In this document: in pieces, positions 38,472 to 47,106 of the stretch
Position numbering within the stretch: position 1 is the first letter of the stretch
Layout: each line of letters begins with the position of its first letter
DNA from: an uncultured Hyphomicrobiales bacterium
GTDB taxonomy: Bacteria > Pseudomonadota > Alphaproteobacteria > Rhizobiales > Beijerinckiaceae
Direction: 5' to 3'
Assembly: GCA_903861645.1 (NCBI GenBank)
Contig: CAIOVE010000052.1
Span: 1 to 64,000, forward strand
Length of the DNA stretch: 64,000 bases
Position numbers and translations under genes: made by a program
The notes under the pieces: generated by a model
What the model saw: only the letters and a program-made list of their open reading frames with translations
Told to the model about the DNA's origin: nothing
The model's database searches: none

Positions 38472-39518
38472 ATGGCGCGCGCCAGCAAACCCATCAGCCG
38501 CCGCGCCGCGCTCGCGGGTTCGTTGCCGCTGATCCTCGGCGGCGTTGGCCAACGCGCGCGCGCGCAAGGGCTCGATGATCCCGGCAAGAGCATCACGCTG
38601 CTCGTGAGCCACGCGGCGGGCGGCGGCTATGACGCCTATGCGCGGCTTTACGCCCGCCATGTCGGGCGATTTCTGCCGGGGCGGCCAACGGTGGTGGTGC
38701 GCAACATGCCAGGCGCGGCCGGCATCGTGATGACGAATTTCGTCGCCACGCAGGCGCCACGCAATGGCTCCGTCATCGCGCTTGGACCCGGCAGCGTCGC
38801 GACGGCGGCGCTTTTTGGGTCGCAGGGCGCGCGCTACGACGCGCGCGAACTCGGCTGGATCGGCAGCCTGAACAATGACGTTTCCGTCGTCGTCAGCCGC
38901 TCGGATTCGCCCGTCGTCACGCTCGCCGATCTCTTTGCGAAAGACCTCGTCGTGGGCGGCGCCGGCGCGTCCGACAACAGCGTGATCCACGCGACCATCC
39001 TGTCGCGGATGTTCGGCGCGCGGCTGAAGCTCGTGGCCGGCTACAACGGCAGCGGCGACACCGTGCTGGCGCTCGATCGCGGCGAGGTGCAGGGCATAGC
39101 GGGCTGGAATTATTCATCCATCACCACGATGAAGCCGGAATGGATTCGCGACCGCAAGATCAACATCCTGTTGCAGATGTCGCTGACCCATCATCCCCAA
39201 CTGCCGGATACGCCGACCGTTCTCGACCTCGCGCGCGACGACCGGCAGCGTGAAATCCTGCGGCTGATCTTCGCGCAAAGCCAGATGGGACGCGTGCTGC
39301 TGGCGCCGCCCGGTTTGCCAAGGGCGCAAATCGACGCGCAGCGCTCGGCTTTCGATCAGGCGCTGAAGGATCCGGAATTCCTCGCCGACGTGCAACGCGC
39401 GCGCCTTGAAATCAGCGGCCCCATGTCGGGCGCGGAAGTCGAGGTATTGATCGCCGATCTTTATCGCGCCGCGCCCGATCGCATCAAGGAAGCCGCGGCC
39501 ATCATCGAGCCGAAATAG
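38472..39518 (+). CDS. Tat-exported TTT/Bug-family solute receptor
   Basis: A 348-residue receptor: the N-terminus ASKPISRRAALAGSLPLILGG carries a twin-arginine-like signal (SRRAAL), unlike the Sec signals of its paralogs. The body has KSITLLVSHAAGGGYDAYARLYARHVG, FLPGRPTVVVRNMPGAAGI and a C-terminal LYRAAPDRIKEAAAI segment. ATG 38472 is preferred over GTG 38460 because GGAG sits 6 bases upstream. Tat export could mean it folds, or binds a ligand, before export. It is last in the run receptor-TauD-rhodanese-UbiD-receptor and converges on the minus-strand receptor pair. Confidence 0.88.
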   Translation: MARASKPISRRAALAGSLPLILGGVGQRARAQGLDDPGKSITLLVSHAAGGGYDAYARLYARHVGRFLPGRPTVVVRNMPGAAGIVMTNFVATQAPRNGSVIALGPGSVATAALFGSQGARYDARELGWIGSLNNDVSVVVSRSDSPVVTLADLFAKDLVVGGAGASDNSVIHATILSRMFGARLKLVAGYNGSGDTVLALDRGEVQGIAGWNYSSITTMKPEWIRDRKINILLQMSLTHHPQLPDTPTVLDLARDDRQREILRLIFAQSQMGRVLLAPPGLPRAQIDAQRSAFDQALKDPEFLADVQRARLEISGPMSGAEVEVLIADLYRAAPDRIKEAAAIIEPK

Positions 39519-39540
39519 GCGGTGGCCCGGATCGGGCGCG

Positions 39541-40512
39541 TCAGTTCTGATCGATCTCGATATGGCGCTCGCGCACGACCCGGCCCCATTTGGCCATGTC
39601 GTCGGCGATGATGTCGCGCGTTTCCGACGAGCGGCCATCGCCGGGAACCATGCGAAACGTCTCAAGGCGAGCGCGATAATCGCCGTCGCGCATGACCGCC
39701 GCGATATCGGTTTCAAGCTTCGCCAGAATATCCGCGGGCGTGCCCTTGGGCGCGAACACGCCGATCCACGCGCGCCCCTCGTATCCGGGAACGCCCGCCT
39801 CGCGCATCGTGGGCACGTCCGGCATGAGCGCGGACCGCGTCGCCGAGGTCACGGCGAGCGCCTTGACGCTCGGCGATTGCAAGGCGGGATTGGCCGTGCC
39901 GAGGTCGGCGATCATCATGTTCGCGTCGCCCGCGATGACGGCGTTGATGGCCGGCGCGCCGCCATTGTAGGGCACGCTCAGAATGTCGACGTCGGCGATT
40001 GATTTCAGCAATTCCAGATAAAGCAACGAGTTCGTGCCACCGGAGGCGTTGGTCAATTTTCCGGGATTTCGCTTCGCCGCGTCGATGAAGCCGCGAACGT
40101 CGGGCACGCCGGTCTTGACGTTCGTCAGGAACACCTCGGGCGCGGTGGCGATCAACGGCAAGGGCTCGAAGTCCCGTTGCGGGTGATAGGGCAGTTTCGC
40201 GTAAACCACCGCGTTCATCGACAGCGCGCCGTCATGGGCGACGAGCAGCGTGTAGCCATCGGCGGGGGCCTTGGCGACGGCGTCCGCGCCGATGCGCATG
40301 GACGCGCCGGGCCGGTTCTCCACCATGACGTTTTGTCCCCACGCCTGTTGCAGCTTGTTGGCGAGGATACGGGCCGTCGCGTCGATGGAGCCGCCCGGCG
40401 GCGTCGGCACGACAAGGCGCACCTGACGCGTCGGCCATGGCTCGGCGTGGACGGACGCTGGCGCGCAAGCCAGAATGATCGCCGCGAAGGCAATAAGACG
40501 AATCCGCGTCAT
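39541..40512 (-). CDS. Periplasmic TTT/Bug-family solute receptor (classical TctC type)
   Basis: A 323-residue classical Bug protein: signal peptide IIACAPASVHAE, then PWPTRQVRLVVPTPPGGSIDATARILA, VMVENRPGASMRIGADAVAKAPADGYTLLV, and the family segment PDVPTMREAGVPGYEGRAWIGVFAPKGTP. GGAGG precedes the ATG at 40512. It is third in a minus-strand unit (amidohydrolase, receptor, receptor), 63 bases after the second gene. Ligands of this family are mostly small carboxylates or aromatic acids. Confidence 0.92.
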   Translation of the reverse strand: MTRIRLIAFAAIILACAPASVHAEPWPTRQVRLVVPTPPGGSIDATARILANKLQQAWGQNVMVENRPGASMRIGADAVAKAPADGYTLLVAHDGALSMNAVVYAKLPYHPQRDFEPLPLIATAPEVFLTNVKTGVPDVRGFIDAAKRNPGKLTNASGGTNSLLYLELLKSIADVDILSVPYNGGAPAINAVIAGDANMMIADLGTANPALQSPSVKALAVTSATRSALMPDVPTMREAGVPGYEGRAWIGVFAPKGTPADILAKLETDIAAVMRDGDYRARLETFRMVPGDGRSSETRDIIADDMAKWGRVVRERHIEIDQN

Positions 40513-40575
40513 GATCAGGTCGCCTCCCCAAAAACGCTGGTTTGACGCGACACACCGTCGTGGCGCGCGATCCAT

Positions 40576-41538
40576 TCAGTCGCCGGCTATGCCCGCCGCG
40601 CCAACAATCCGCTTCATCGAGGCGTAATTGTCGGTCAGCAATTCCGTGAAGGCGGCGGAGGACATGGGCCGCGGCTCGATGCCCTGCTGGGCGATGCTCT
40701 CGGCGACCCGTGGAATGGCGATCGTTCGCGCCACGGCGTCGTTCAGGCGTTGCGTGACGTCGGCGGGCATTTTCGCCGGACCGAGCAGGCCAAACCAGGA
40801 CGTGAACTCGAAGCCCGGCAGTCCGCTCTCGTCCACGGTGGGAACGTCGCGAAAAGTCGGAATACGTTGTTTCGACACGACCGCCAGCAGGCGGATGGCG
40901 GGATTGGCGACAAAGGCCTGCGAGCCGAGCGTCGGCACGATGAGGGCCTCGGTGTCGCCGCCAATCAGACTGTTCAGCGCCTCGGCCGTGCTCTTGAACG
41001 GCACGTGCACGACGTTGATTTGCGCGCGCGTGGCGAAATAGGCCATGGCCAGATGGGTCGCGCTGCCCACGCCAGCCGAGGCATAGTTCAGTTTGCCGGA
41101 TCTGGTCTTCGCGTAGGCGATGAATTCCGCGACCGACCTGGCGGGAATTTTCGCGTTGACGAGAAAAATATACGCGCCCGTGCCGACATGGGCGACCGCG
41201 GTGAAATCGTTCACGGGATCGAAGGGCGCCTTGCGGTCGAGCGCGGCGCTGATCGTGTGGCTGGACGCCGCCATCAGCAGGGTCGAGCCATCCGGCTTCG
41301 AACGCGCGACATCGGACGCGCCAAGGGCGCCGCCCGCGCCGGCCCTGTTTTCAACCACGAACGTCGCGCCGAGCTGAGCGCCAAGCTCGGGAGCGATGAC
41401 GCGTGCCAGAACATCCTGACCGCCGCCCGCGGCGAAGGGCACCACGATTTTCGCGATCGTCGACTGCGCGCGCGCGGTGGGCATTGGCGCGGTGAACATC
41501 AGTAACGCGCCCGCGAGCGCCGCCATCCATGTTTTCAT
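40576..41538 (-). CDS. Periplasmic TTT/Bug-family solute receptor (classical TctC type)
   Basis: A 320-residue receptor with signal peptide (ALLMFTAPMPTARAQ), IAKIVVPFAAGGGQDVLARVIAPEL, FVVENRAGAGGALGASDVARSKPDGSTLLM, and FRDVPTVDESGLPGFEFTSWFGLLGPAKMP. The ATG at 41538 gives a normal signal peptide and has GGGTGG upstream; the ORF-track GTG adds three residues. Together with the neighbouring receptor and the amidohydrolase it forms a minus-strand unit. The two receptors differ clearly in sequence, so they are not a recent duplication and may bind related but distinct ligands. Confidence 0.92.
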   Translation of the reverse strand: MKTWMAALAGALLMFTAPMPTARAQSTIAKIVVPFAAGGGQDVLARVIAPELGAQLGATFVVENRAGAGGALGASDVARSKPDGSTLLMAASSHTISAALDRKAPFDPVNDFTAVAHVGTGAYIFLVNAKIPARSVAEFIAYAKTRSGKLNYASAGVGSATHLAMAYFATRAQINVVHVPFKSTAEALNSLIGGDTEALIVPTLGSQAFVANPAIRLLAVVSKQRIPTFRDVPTVDESGLPGFEFTSWFGLLGPAKMPADVTQRLNDAVARTIAIPRVAESIAQQGIEPRPMSSAAFTELLTDNYASMKRIVGAAGIAGD

Positions 41539-41586
41539 TGTTTCCACCCTTGTCGATCTTGTCTCGAAAGTCCGGTCGCCGGCGCG

Positions 41587-42441
41587 TCAGCGCGCCAGCG
41601 AAGGGTAAAGCCGCTCCGCCGTGCGACGGAAAATCCAGTCCCGTTCTTCCGCCGTCAGGAACGCCAGCGCCCGCTTGCTCTCGGAGACAATTTCGGAAAG
41701 CGACGCGCCCGACGTCGGGAAGTTCGAGCCCCAGGCGATGCGCGACGCGCCGAAAACGTCGACGACCTTGCGGAAAAAGGGCTCGAACGGGCCGCCGCCC
41801 TCCGCGATCATACGGACGTTGCGAATGGTCGCCTTGAGGTAAAGGTTGGGGTAGGCCGCCAGATCGAACAAGGACTGGGCCGCCGCGTAGGGCGCGCCAT
41901 CGCGCGCGTCGGGCGAGCCCAGATGATCGAGAATGATGGTCGCGTCGGGGAAGCGCGCGAGCAGCACGCGCAATTGATCCACCGCCTTCATGTGCATCTG
42001 CACGCAGACGGGAATGCGCAGATCCCGCGCGCGCTCCCACGCGGGGAACGTGCGCGGATCGTCAAGCCAGCCAGCCTGTTCGGGCATGGTGCTGCCGGTC
42101 GTGAAAAGGCGCAGGCCGGACAAGCCCTTGTCCACCCATTCGGAAACGCGCTCCGGCGCGTCCTTTCGCAGCACGTCGACGGAAAATACACCGGCGAAAC
42201 GGTCGGGATGGGCGCGCACGGCGTCAACAACCAGCGAATTGTCGTAGCCGTAGCACGTGGAGGCGTGCACGAGCGCGCAGCGCGCGACGCCGGCCTCGTC
42301 CATCGCCTCGATCATCCGCTCCGGCGTCACCGGTCGATCACGCGCCCAGTCCGACAGGATGCCGCCAAGCGGCGACCGCGGATAGCGCGCTTCGTCCGGC
42401 GAAATGACGTGCGGATGGATATCAATAATGGTGTCCGCCAT
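41587..42441 (-). CDS. Amidohydrolase-2 family (ACMSD-like) metal-dependent hydrolase
   Basis: A 284-residue TIM-barrel amidohydrolase of the ACMSD/2-pyrone-4,6-dicarboxylate lactonase type. It begins IIDIHPHVISPDEARYP with the HxH metal motif; later metal-site candidates are VQMHMKAVDQ, IILDHLGSPD (reminiscent of PDC lactonase) and WGSNFPTSG. These enzymes hydrolyse lactones or decarboxylate ring-cleavage products of aromatics. ATG 42441 is preferred over GTG 42450 because GGGAG lies about 10 bases upstream. First gene of the unit with the two Bug receptors, linking uptake to hydrolysis. Confidence 0.88.
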   Translation of the reverse strand: MADTIIDIHPHVISPDEARYPRSPLGGILSDWARDRPVTPERMIEAMDEAGVARCALVHASTCYGYDNSLVVDAVRAHPDRFAGVFSVDVLRKDAPERVSEWVDKGLSGLRLFTTGSTMPEQAGWLDDPRTFPAWERARDLRIPVCVQMHMKAVDQLRVLLARFPDATIILDHLGSPDARDGAPYAAAQSLFDLAAYPNLYLKATIRNVRMIAEGGGPFEPFFRKVVDVFGASRIAWGSNFPTSGASLSEIVSESKRALAFLTAEERDWIFRRTAERLYPSLAR

Positions 42442-42659
42442 GCGTGGCACGCTCCCGGAAATCTAAATCCACCGCCGCGATCAAGCATATCGGCTGTTAT
42501 TGCCATACATGCGGCGACCGGTCATTTCAATCGACATGCCCGACGCGGGCGACCGCGCGCGGCGGGGTGCAAGTGGCGGCGGTCGCTGATAATGTTTCGC
42601 CACAATCAATGATCGCGGCGCGCGCGGTGGCGCGTCGCCTCTTTTCGAAGCGAGGAAAC

Positions 42660-43367
42660 ATGCGTCCGTCCCATTCATCGGTAATCGCCGTCGTACTGGG
42701 CGCGTGCCTGATCGCCGGCGGCGCGCGAGAAGCCGCGGCGCAGCAAGCCGCCGCCGCGCGCCCGATGACCCGCGACGCCTGGCCGGCGGATATTGATCGC
42801 AATTCGGGATTCCGCCTGCCGCTGCCAAGGCGCGACGATCTCGATGACGCCGGCAAGGCCGCCTATGATCGATTCACGGCGCCGGGCGCGAGCATCGCCG
42901 GGCTGCAAGGCCCCAATGGCGTGCAACTCTATAGCCCGCGCATCGCGGGGCAGGTGTCCGCCGTCAATGGCTTCCTGCGCAGGGATGCCGGCATTTCGCC
43001 GCGCTTGCGTGAAATCGCCATTCTGACAACGGCGCGTGAATTCGACAGCCAGTTTGAATGGACCGCGCATGAGCGCGAGGCGCTCAAGGAAGGCGCGCCG
43101 CCCGCGACGATCGAGGCGATCAAGTTCCGCAAGCCGCTGGAAGGACTGGACTCAACCGACGCCCTCGTCATCGAACTGGGGCGTCAACTCTGGCGCGACC
43201 ACAAGGTCTCGTCGGCGACCTTCGCGCGCGGCAAGGAGACGTTCGGGCCCAACAGGCTCGTCAACATCATTCTGTTGATGGGCAATTACGCGGGCACGGC
43301 GGCCTTGCTGACCGCCGTCGACATGCAATTGCACGACGGCGAAACGCCGCTCCTGCCGTTGCCCTAG
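42660..43367 (+). CDS. Exported carboxymuconolactone-decarboxylase-like protein
   Basis: A 235-residue protein with an N-terminal export signal (SVIAVVLGACLIAGGAREAAAQ) and a CMD/AhpD-type helical fold: ISPRLREIAILTTAREFDSQFEWTAHEREALKEG. The fold normally acts in the cytosol. No Cys-x-x-Cys is present (the only Cys is in the signal), so an AhpD-like peroxidase role is excluded and a CMD-like or structural role remains. LGAC could alternatively be a lipobox. I use ATG 42660 after CGAGGAAAC; the ORF-track start at 42444 has no support. It is divergent from the amidohydrolase unit. Confidence 0.8.
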   Translation: MRPSHSSVIAVVLGACLIAGGAREAAAQQAAAARPMTRDAWPADIDRNSGFRLPLPRRDDLDDAGKAAYDRFTAPGASIAGLQGPNGVQLYSPRIAGQVSAVNGFLRRDAGISPRLREIAILTTAREFDSQFEWTAHEREALKEGAPPATIEAIKFRKPLEGLDSTDALVIELGRQLWRDHKVSSATFARGKETFGPNRLVNIILLMGNYAGTAALLTAVDMQLHDGETPLLPLP

Positions 43368-43395
43368 GCGCGTCGCGCGGGAGTTGACCGCGCGA

Positions 43396-44007
43396 TCAGC
43401 CAGCCGGCAGCGCTTGCGTCATTTCCTCCAGCCATGCCTTGTCGACGCCGTCGAGCGACGCGAGTTCGTCCGCCGCCTCCGACTTCGTCTGCGCGACGAG
43501 GGGAATAACATTGGGATCCTCGCCGTCCGCCATCTGGCAGGCGAATTCAAGCCGGATGCCGTTCGGATCGAAAAAGTAGATACCGTCCAGACCGGGCATC
43601 TGCGGAATGGGTCCAACGTAGGGCACGTCGTATTTTTTCAGGCGCTGTTCGAGCGCGCGGAATTTCTCGACCGTGACGACGAAGGCGCAATGCTGCATGG
43701 CGCCGATGGCGTTGCGGTTGCCGGCGGGTTCCTCGCCCCTGGGGATTTCGAAAAAGGCCAGCACGCTGTCGTTGCCCATGTCGAAAAAGTAATGACGCAC
43801 TTCCTCGTAGGGCGGATTGCCGCGGTTGTTGGGCCCCTTGCCGAGACCCGGCGGCACCTTCATCGCATGCACCAACGGCATGCCGATGACGCGCGTGTAG
43901 AACTCCGTTGTCGTTTTCATGTCGTCGGTGCACAGCGCCAGATGATGCACGCCGCGCGTGGGCGGTTGAATACTGGTTTCGGCGCGCTTTTCGGTCGTGG
44001 TCGACAT
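43396..44007 (-). CDS. VOC-superfamily (glyoxalase/extradiol dioxygenase-like) protein
   Basis: A 203-residue vicinal-oxygen-chelate protein with two beta-alpha-beta-beta-beta modules: TRGVHHLALCTDDMKTTTEFYTRVIGM and MQHCAFVVTVEKFRALEQRL. Likely metal ligands are the histidines in GVHHLAL and MQHCAF and the glutamate in GIRLEFACQ. It could be a ring-cleavage dioxygenase, lactoylglutathione-lyase-like or epimerase; sequence alone does not decide. Divergent from the Liv-type operon across an 89-base gap holding an 18-base dyad, and convergent with the exported CMD-like gene. Confidence 0.85.
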   Translation of the reverse strand: MSTTTEKRAETSIQPPTRGVHHLALCTDDMKTTTEFYTRVIGMPLVHAMKVPPGLGKGPNNRGNPPYEEVRHYFFDMGNDSVLAFFEIPRGEEPAGNRNAIGAMQHCAFVVTVEKFRALEQRLKKYDVPYVGPIPQMPGLDGIYFFDPNGIRLEFACQMADGEDPNVIPLVAQTKSEAADELASLDGVDKAWLEEMTQALPAG

Positions 44008-44023
44008 GAGCTCCTCCCGCGGA

Positions 44024-44041
44024 CAAGCCGTGTCCGGCTTG
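44024..44041. promoter_or_regulatory. 18-base inverted repeat between divergent VOC and Liv genes
   Basis: caagccg-tgtc-cggcttg, a perfect 7-bp dyad with a 4-base centre, 16 bases from the VOC start and 55 from the transporter start. It could be an operator for both units or a hairpin in the VOC leader. Confidence 0.45.
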
Positions 44042-44096
44042 ATCTTGAAAATTCAGCATGCATTATGCCTGAACCAAATATCAAGGGGGAAACGCC

Positions 44097-45245
44097 ATGT
44101 CGCGCTCACGATCGACTCGCCTTTCGCTAGCGGCCTTCGCCATCGCCTTGACGATGCCCGCCTTCGCCCAGGACACGATCAAGATCGGCGTCATCACCGA
44201 TCACGTCGGCGGCTCCAAGTTCTACGCCGAGCCCGTGACCCGCGGCATCGAATATGGCGCGCGCAAGATCAACGAGTCCGGCGGCGTGCTAGGTCGCAAG
44301 CTTGAGCTGATCATCGAGGACGATCAGAACAAGCCCGATGTCTCCGCCGCCAAGGCGCGCAAGCTCGTCGACGACGGCGTGGTCATTTTCCTCTCCACGA
44401 CGGGTTCGCCGTCGACCCAGCAGGCGCAGACCGTTTCACTCGAAACGAAAACGCCGCAACTCGCCCCCGCCAATGGCGCGGATCAGATGACCACCGCGCT
44501 CGACAATCCCTATTTCTTTCAGACGGGTCCGCTGGCGTCGGTGCAACTCGCGACCCTGATGGCCTACACCAGGAAAAAGGGCTTCAAGGAAGTCGCCATC
44601 GTGCGGGACAACACGGCGCTTTCGCAAGGCTTCGCGGATTCCTTCCGCGGCGGTCTCGAAAAGGCGGGGATCAAGGTCGCGCTTGAGGAAGTCATTCCGC
44701 AAGGCTCGACGTCGGCGGTCGCCAACCTGCAAAAGGTCCGCGGCGCCAAGGTCGACGCCATCTTTCAGGCGGGCATCAGCGGGCCGGAGATGCTGCAGTT
44801 CTTCCGAGCCTATGCGCAGCTCGGCATGAAGGAGCCGATCTACGGTTCCTACAACCTGAGCATTCCCGCCTATCTGACGATGGCCAAGGATCTGATGGAA
44901 GGCGTCATCTTCGCCGACGCCTTCGATCCAGATCGCCCCGACGTGAAGACCTTCCTGACGGATTTCGCGAAGGAGAACTCCGGCGGACCGGCGGGCAGTC
45001 TGGAAGCCTATGGCTGGGACGGCATCCATCTCGTCGCCGAGGCGCTACGCCGCGCCGGCGCGCCGGACCGCGAGAAGCTGCGCGCCGCCCTTCAGGGCAT
45101 CGACAAGTTCGACACGATCGTCGGCGCCAAGGGCACTTTCTGGAGCTTCGCTGGCGGCAAGCGCGCGGGCTTCCATCCGCAGGGCGCCGTCATTCGCGTC
45201 GTCGAGAACAACCAGCATGGCCGCGTGCTGCAAGCGGGGCAGTAA
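44097..45245 (+). CDS. Branched-chain-amino-acid-type ABC transporter substrate-binding protein
   Basis: A 382-residue periplasmic receptor of the LivJ/Peripla_BP_6 type: signal peptide (AFAIALTMPAFAQ), then DTIKIGVITDHVGGSKFYAEPVTRGIEYGARKINESGGVLGRKLELIIEDDQNKP. In catabolic clusters this family often binds aromatic acids rather than amino acids. It heads a five-gene HAAT-type importer operon (receptor, LivH, LivM, LivG, LivF) with very short or overlapping junctions. AAGGGGGAAAC precedes the start. The ligand is unknown; the setting suggests a substrate or intermediate of the surrounding enzymes. Confidence 0.94.
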   Translation: MSRSRSTRLSLAAFAIALTMPAFAQDTIKIGVITDHVGGSKFYAEPVTRGIEYGARKINESGGVLGRKLELIIEDDQNKPDVSAAKARKLVDDGVVIFLSTTGSPSTQQAQTVSLETKTPQLAPANGADQMTTALDNPYFFQTGPLASVQLATLMAYTRKKGFKEVAIVRDNTALSQGFADSFRGGLEKAGIKVALEEVIPQGSTSAVANLQKVRGAKVDAIFQAGISGPEMLQFFRAYAQLGMKEPIYGSYNLSIPAYLTMAKDLMEGVIFADAFDPDRPDVKTFLTDFAKENSGGPAGSLEAYGWDGIHLVAEALRRAGAPDREKLRAALQGIDKFDTIVGAKGTFWSFAGGKRAGFHPQGAVIRVVENNQHGRVLQAGQ

Positions 45246-45268
45246 GCCGCGCCGCCGCGAGACCGCGC

Positions 45269-46168
45269 ATGGAAGATTTCCTTGAGCTGCTGGTGAGCGC
45301 GACGGCGTCAGGCTGTGTGTATGGCCTGCTCGCGCTGGCCTATCTGGTCATCATCCGGCCGACGTCGATCATCAACTTCGCGGTCGGCGAATGGGCGGCG
45401 TCCGGCGCCTTCGTGGGCGTCGCGGTGCTGTCGACACTGGTGTGGCCGGCGCTCGAATGGCCGTGGTGGTCGGCCTTGCTCATCGTCGCCGCCTTTGGCG
45501 CGCTTGTCGGCTACGGGACGGAACTTCTCTGCGTGCGGCCGCTCGTGGCGCGCGGCGCGCCCGAACTCAGCGCCATTCTGGTGTTGCTGGGCGTTCTCGT
45601 GATTTTTCGCGAAGGCAATACACTGCTGTTCGGGGCGTCGCCGCTGCCCTCGCCCGCGCCCTTCGGCTTTCGGCGCATGTTGATCGGGCCGTTTCCCGGC
45701 GTCTCCCAGCAATTTCTCATCATCGGCGCGACGTTCGGCGTGTTCCTGAGCGCGTGGCTGTTCTTTGAACGCACGGTGTGGGGACGCGCCTTCGAGGCGG
45801 TCGCGCTGAACCGCAAGGCCGCGGCCTTGATGGGCATTGATCTGCGCATGGTCGGCGCGCTCGCCTTCGCCGCGGGCGGCGCGATCGCCGCGGTGGCGGG
45901 CCTGCTCGTCAGTCCGCTCACGTCGGCGCATTTCCTGATGGGGCTGCCGCTCGCCACGCAGGGCTTCACCGCGCTGGTCATCGGCGGCATTGGCCGCGTC
46001 GAGGGCGCGCTGCTTGGCGGCCTTATCCTCGCGTTCGTCGAGCAGTTCGGCGCGCGCTGGCTGCCCGTTCCCTCGGGCATGACGCTGGCGTTTCCCTTCG
46101 TGCTGCTGATCGGCTTCCTGCTGTTCAGGCCGACGGGCCTGCTGCGCGCGCCGGAAACGCGCGTATGA
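45269..46168 (+). CDS. Branched-chain-type ABC transporter permease (LivH-like)
   Basis: A 299-residue inner-membrane protein with about eight helices. Family landmarks: SATASGCVYGLLALAYLVIIRPTSIINFAVGEWA at the N-terminus, VALNRKAAALMGIDLRMV (the EAA-like coupling loop) and LATQGFTALVIGGIGRVEGALLGG near the C-terminus. With LivM it forms the translocation path. It starts 23 bases after the receptor gene and overlaps the LivM gene by 4 bases (ATGA). Confidence 0.94.
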   Translation: MEDFLELLVSATASGCVYGLLALAYLVIIRPTSIINFAVGEWAASGAFVGVAVLSTLVWPALEWPWWSALLIVAAFGALVGYGTELLCVRPLVARGAPELSAILVLLGVLVIFREGNTLLFGASPLPSPAPFGFRRMLIGPFPGVSQQFLIIGATFGVFLSAWLFFERTVWGRAFEAVALNRKAAALMGIDLRMVGALAFAAGGAIAAVAGLLVSPLTSAHFLMGLPLATQGFTALVIGGIGRVEGALLGGLILAFVEQFGARWLPVPSGMTLAFPFVLLIGFLLFRPTGLLRAPETRV

Positions 46169-47106
46169 ACGGTCGCGGCGTCCACGCGCTTGGCTGGCTC
46201 GCCGGCATGGGCGTCGCCATTGGTCTCGCCTTCGTGCTTGGCTCCTATCACACCGACGTCTATCGCAAGATGCTGATCTGGGTGGCGATGGCGCTCGGCT
46301 TCAATTTTCTGTTTGGCGTCGCCGGTCAGATCGCCTTTTCGCATTTCGCCTTCGCCTCCGTCGGCGCCTATGGCGTCGTCATCCTGTCGCATCAACTGGG
46401 CTTGCCCTTCGGGCTCGCGTTCGTGCTGGCGATCGTCATTTGCGGCCTGACGGCGTTCATCGTCGCGATCCCCGCGACGCGGCTCGAGGGATTCTATCTC
46501 GCGCTGGCGACACTCGCGTTCTCGCAACTCGTGCGCGTGACGATCGACGAGGGCGGCGCGTTGACCGGCGGCACCGGCGGCCTCGCCAACTATCGCCTGC
46601 CGCCCTTTTTCGGCGTCGACGTGCGCGGCCCCTGGTACACCGTCTGCCTCGTGCTGCTCGTCGCCTTCACGCTCTGGATATTGACGCGCGTCGACGCGTC
46701 GTGGTTCGGGCGCGCCTGTCGCGCGGTGCGCGACAATCCGCGCGCCGCCGAGGCCATGGGCGTCGACATTGCACGCGCGCGCATTCTGGTCTTCGTCATG
46801 ACCAGCACGCTCGCGGGTCTCGCCGGCATCGGTTACGCCTATGTCGACAACGTCATCAACCCCGCCGTGTTCAGCCTCGAAAATTCATTCCTGTTGCTGT
46901 TCATGATCATCATCGGCGGCAGCGGCCGCCACGTCGGCGCCATGCTGGGCGCGGTCGTTCTGTACCTCGCGCCATTCGCCCTCGAGCCGGTGGCGGGCAA
47001 TCATTACATGCTGGTGTTCGGCGTGCTGATCGTGCTCGCCATCCTGTTTCGACCCGATGGTCTGGCGGGCTTGTTGCGGATCACGCGACCGGGAAAAGCC
47101 GCGTGA
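46165..47106 (+). CDS. Branched-chain-type ABC transporter permease (LivM-like)
   Basis: A 313-residue inner-membrane protein: LIWVAMALGFNFLFGVAGQIAFSHFAFASVGAYG, the coupling loop RAVRDNPRAAEAMGVDIARARIL, and GGSGRHVGAMLGAVVLYL are standard LivM features. Its start overlaps the LivH stop and its stop overlaps the LivG GTG start (GTGA), so expression is translationally coupled. It is shorter than E. coli LivM (425 residues), as usual in alphaproteobacterial HAAT systems. Confidence 0.94.
   Translation: MNGRGVHALGWLAGMGVAIGLAFVLGSYHTDVYRKMLIWVAMALGFNFLFGVAGQIAFSHFAFASVGAYGVVILSHQLGLPFGLAFVLAIVICGLTAFIVAIPATRLEGFYLALATLAFSQLVRVTIDEGGALTGGTGGLANYRLPPFFGVDVRGPWYTVCLVLLVAFTLWILTRVDASWFGRACRAVRDNPRAAEAMGVDIARARILVFVMTSTLAGLAGIGYAYVDNVINPAVFSLENSFLLLFMIIIGGSGRHVGAMLGAVVLYLAPFALEPVAGNHYMLVFGVLIVLAILFRPDGLAGLLRITRPGKAA

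Noticed and set aside
36636-38990. 784-residue minus-strand ORF
   Set aside because: Antisense to the UbiD decarboxylase gene and the ends of its neighbours; its sequence is typical frame-shadow composition.
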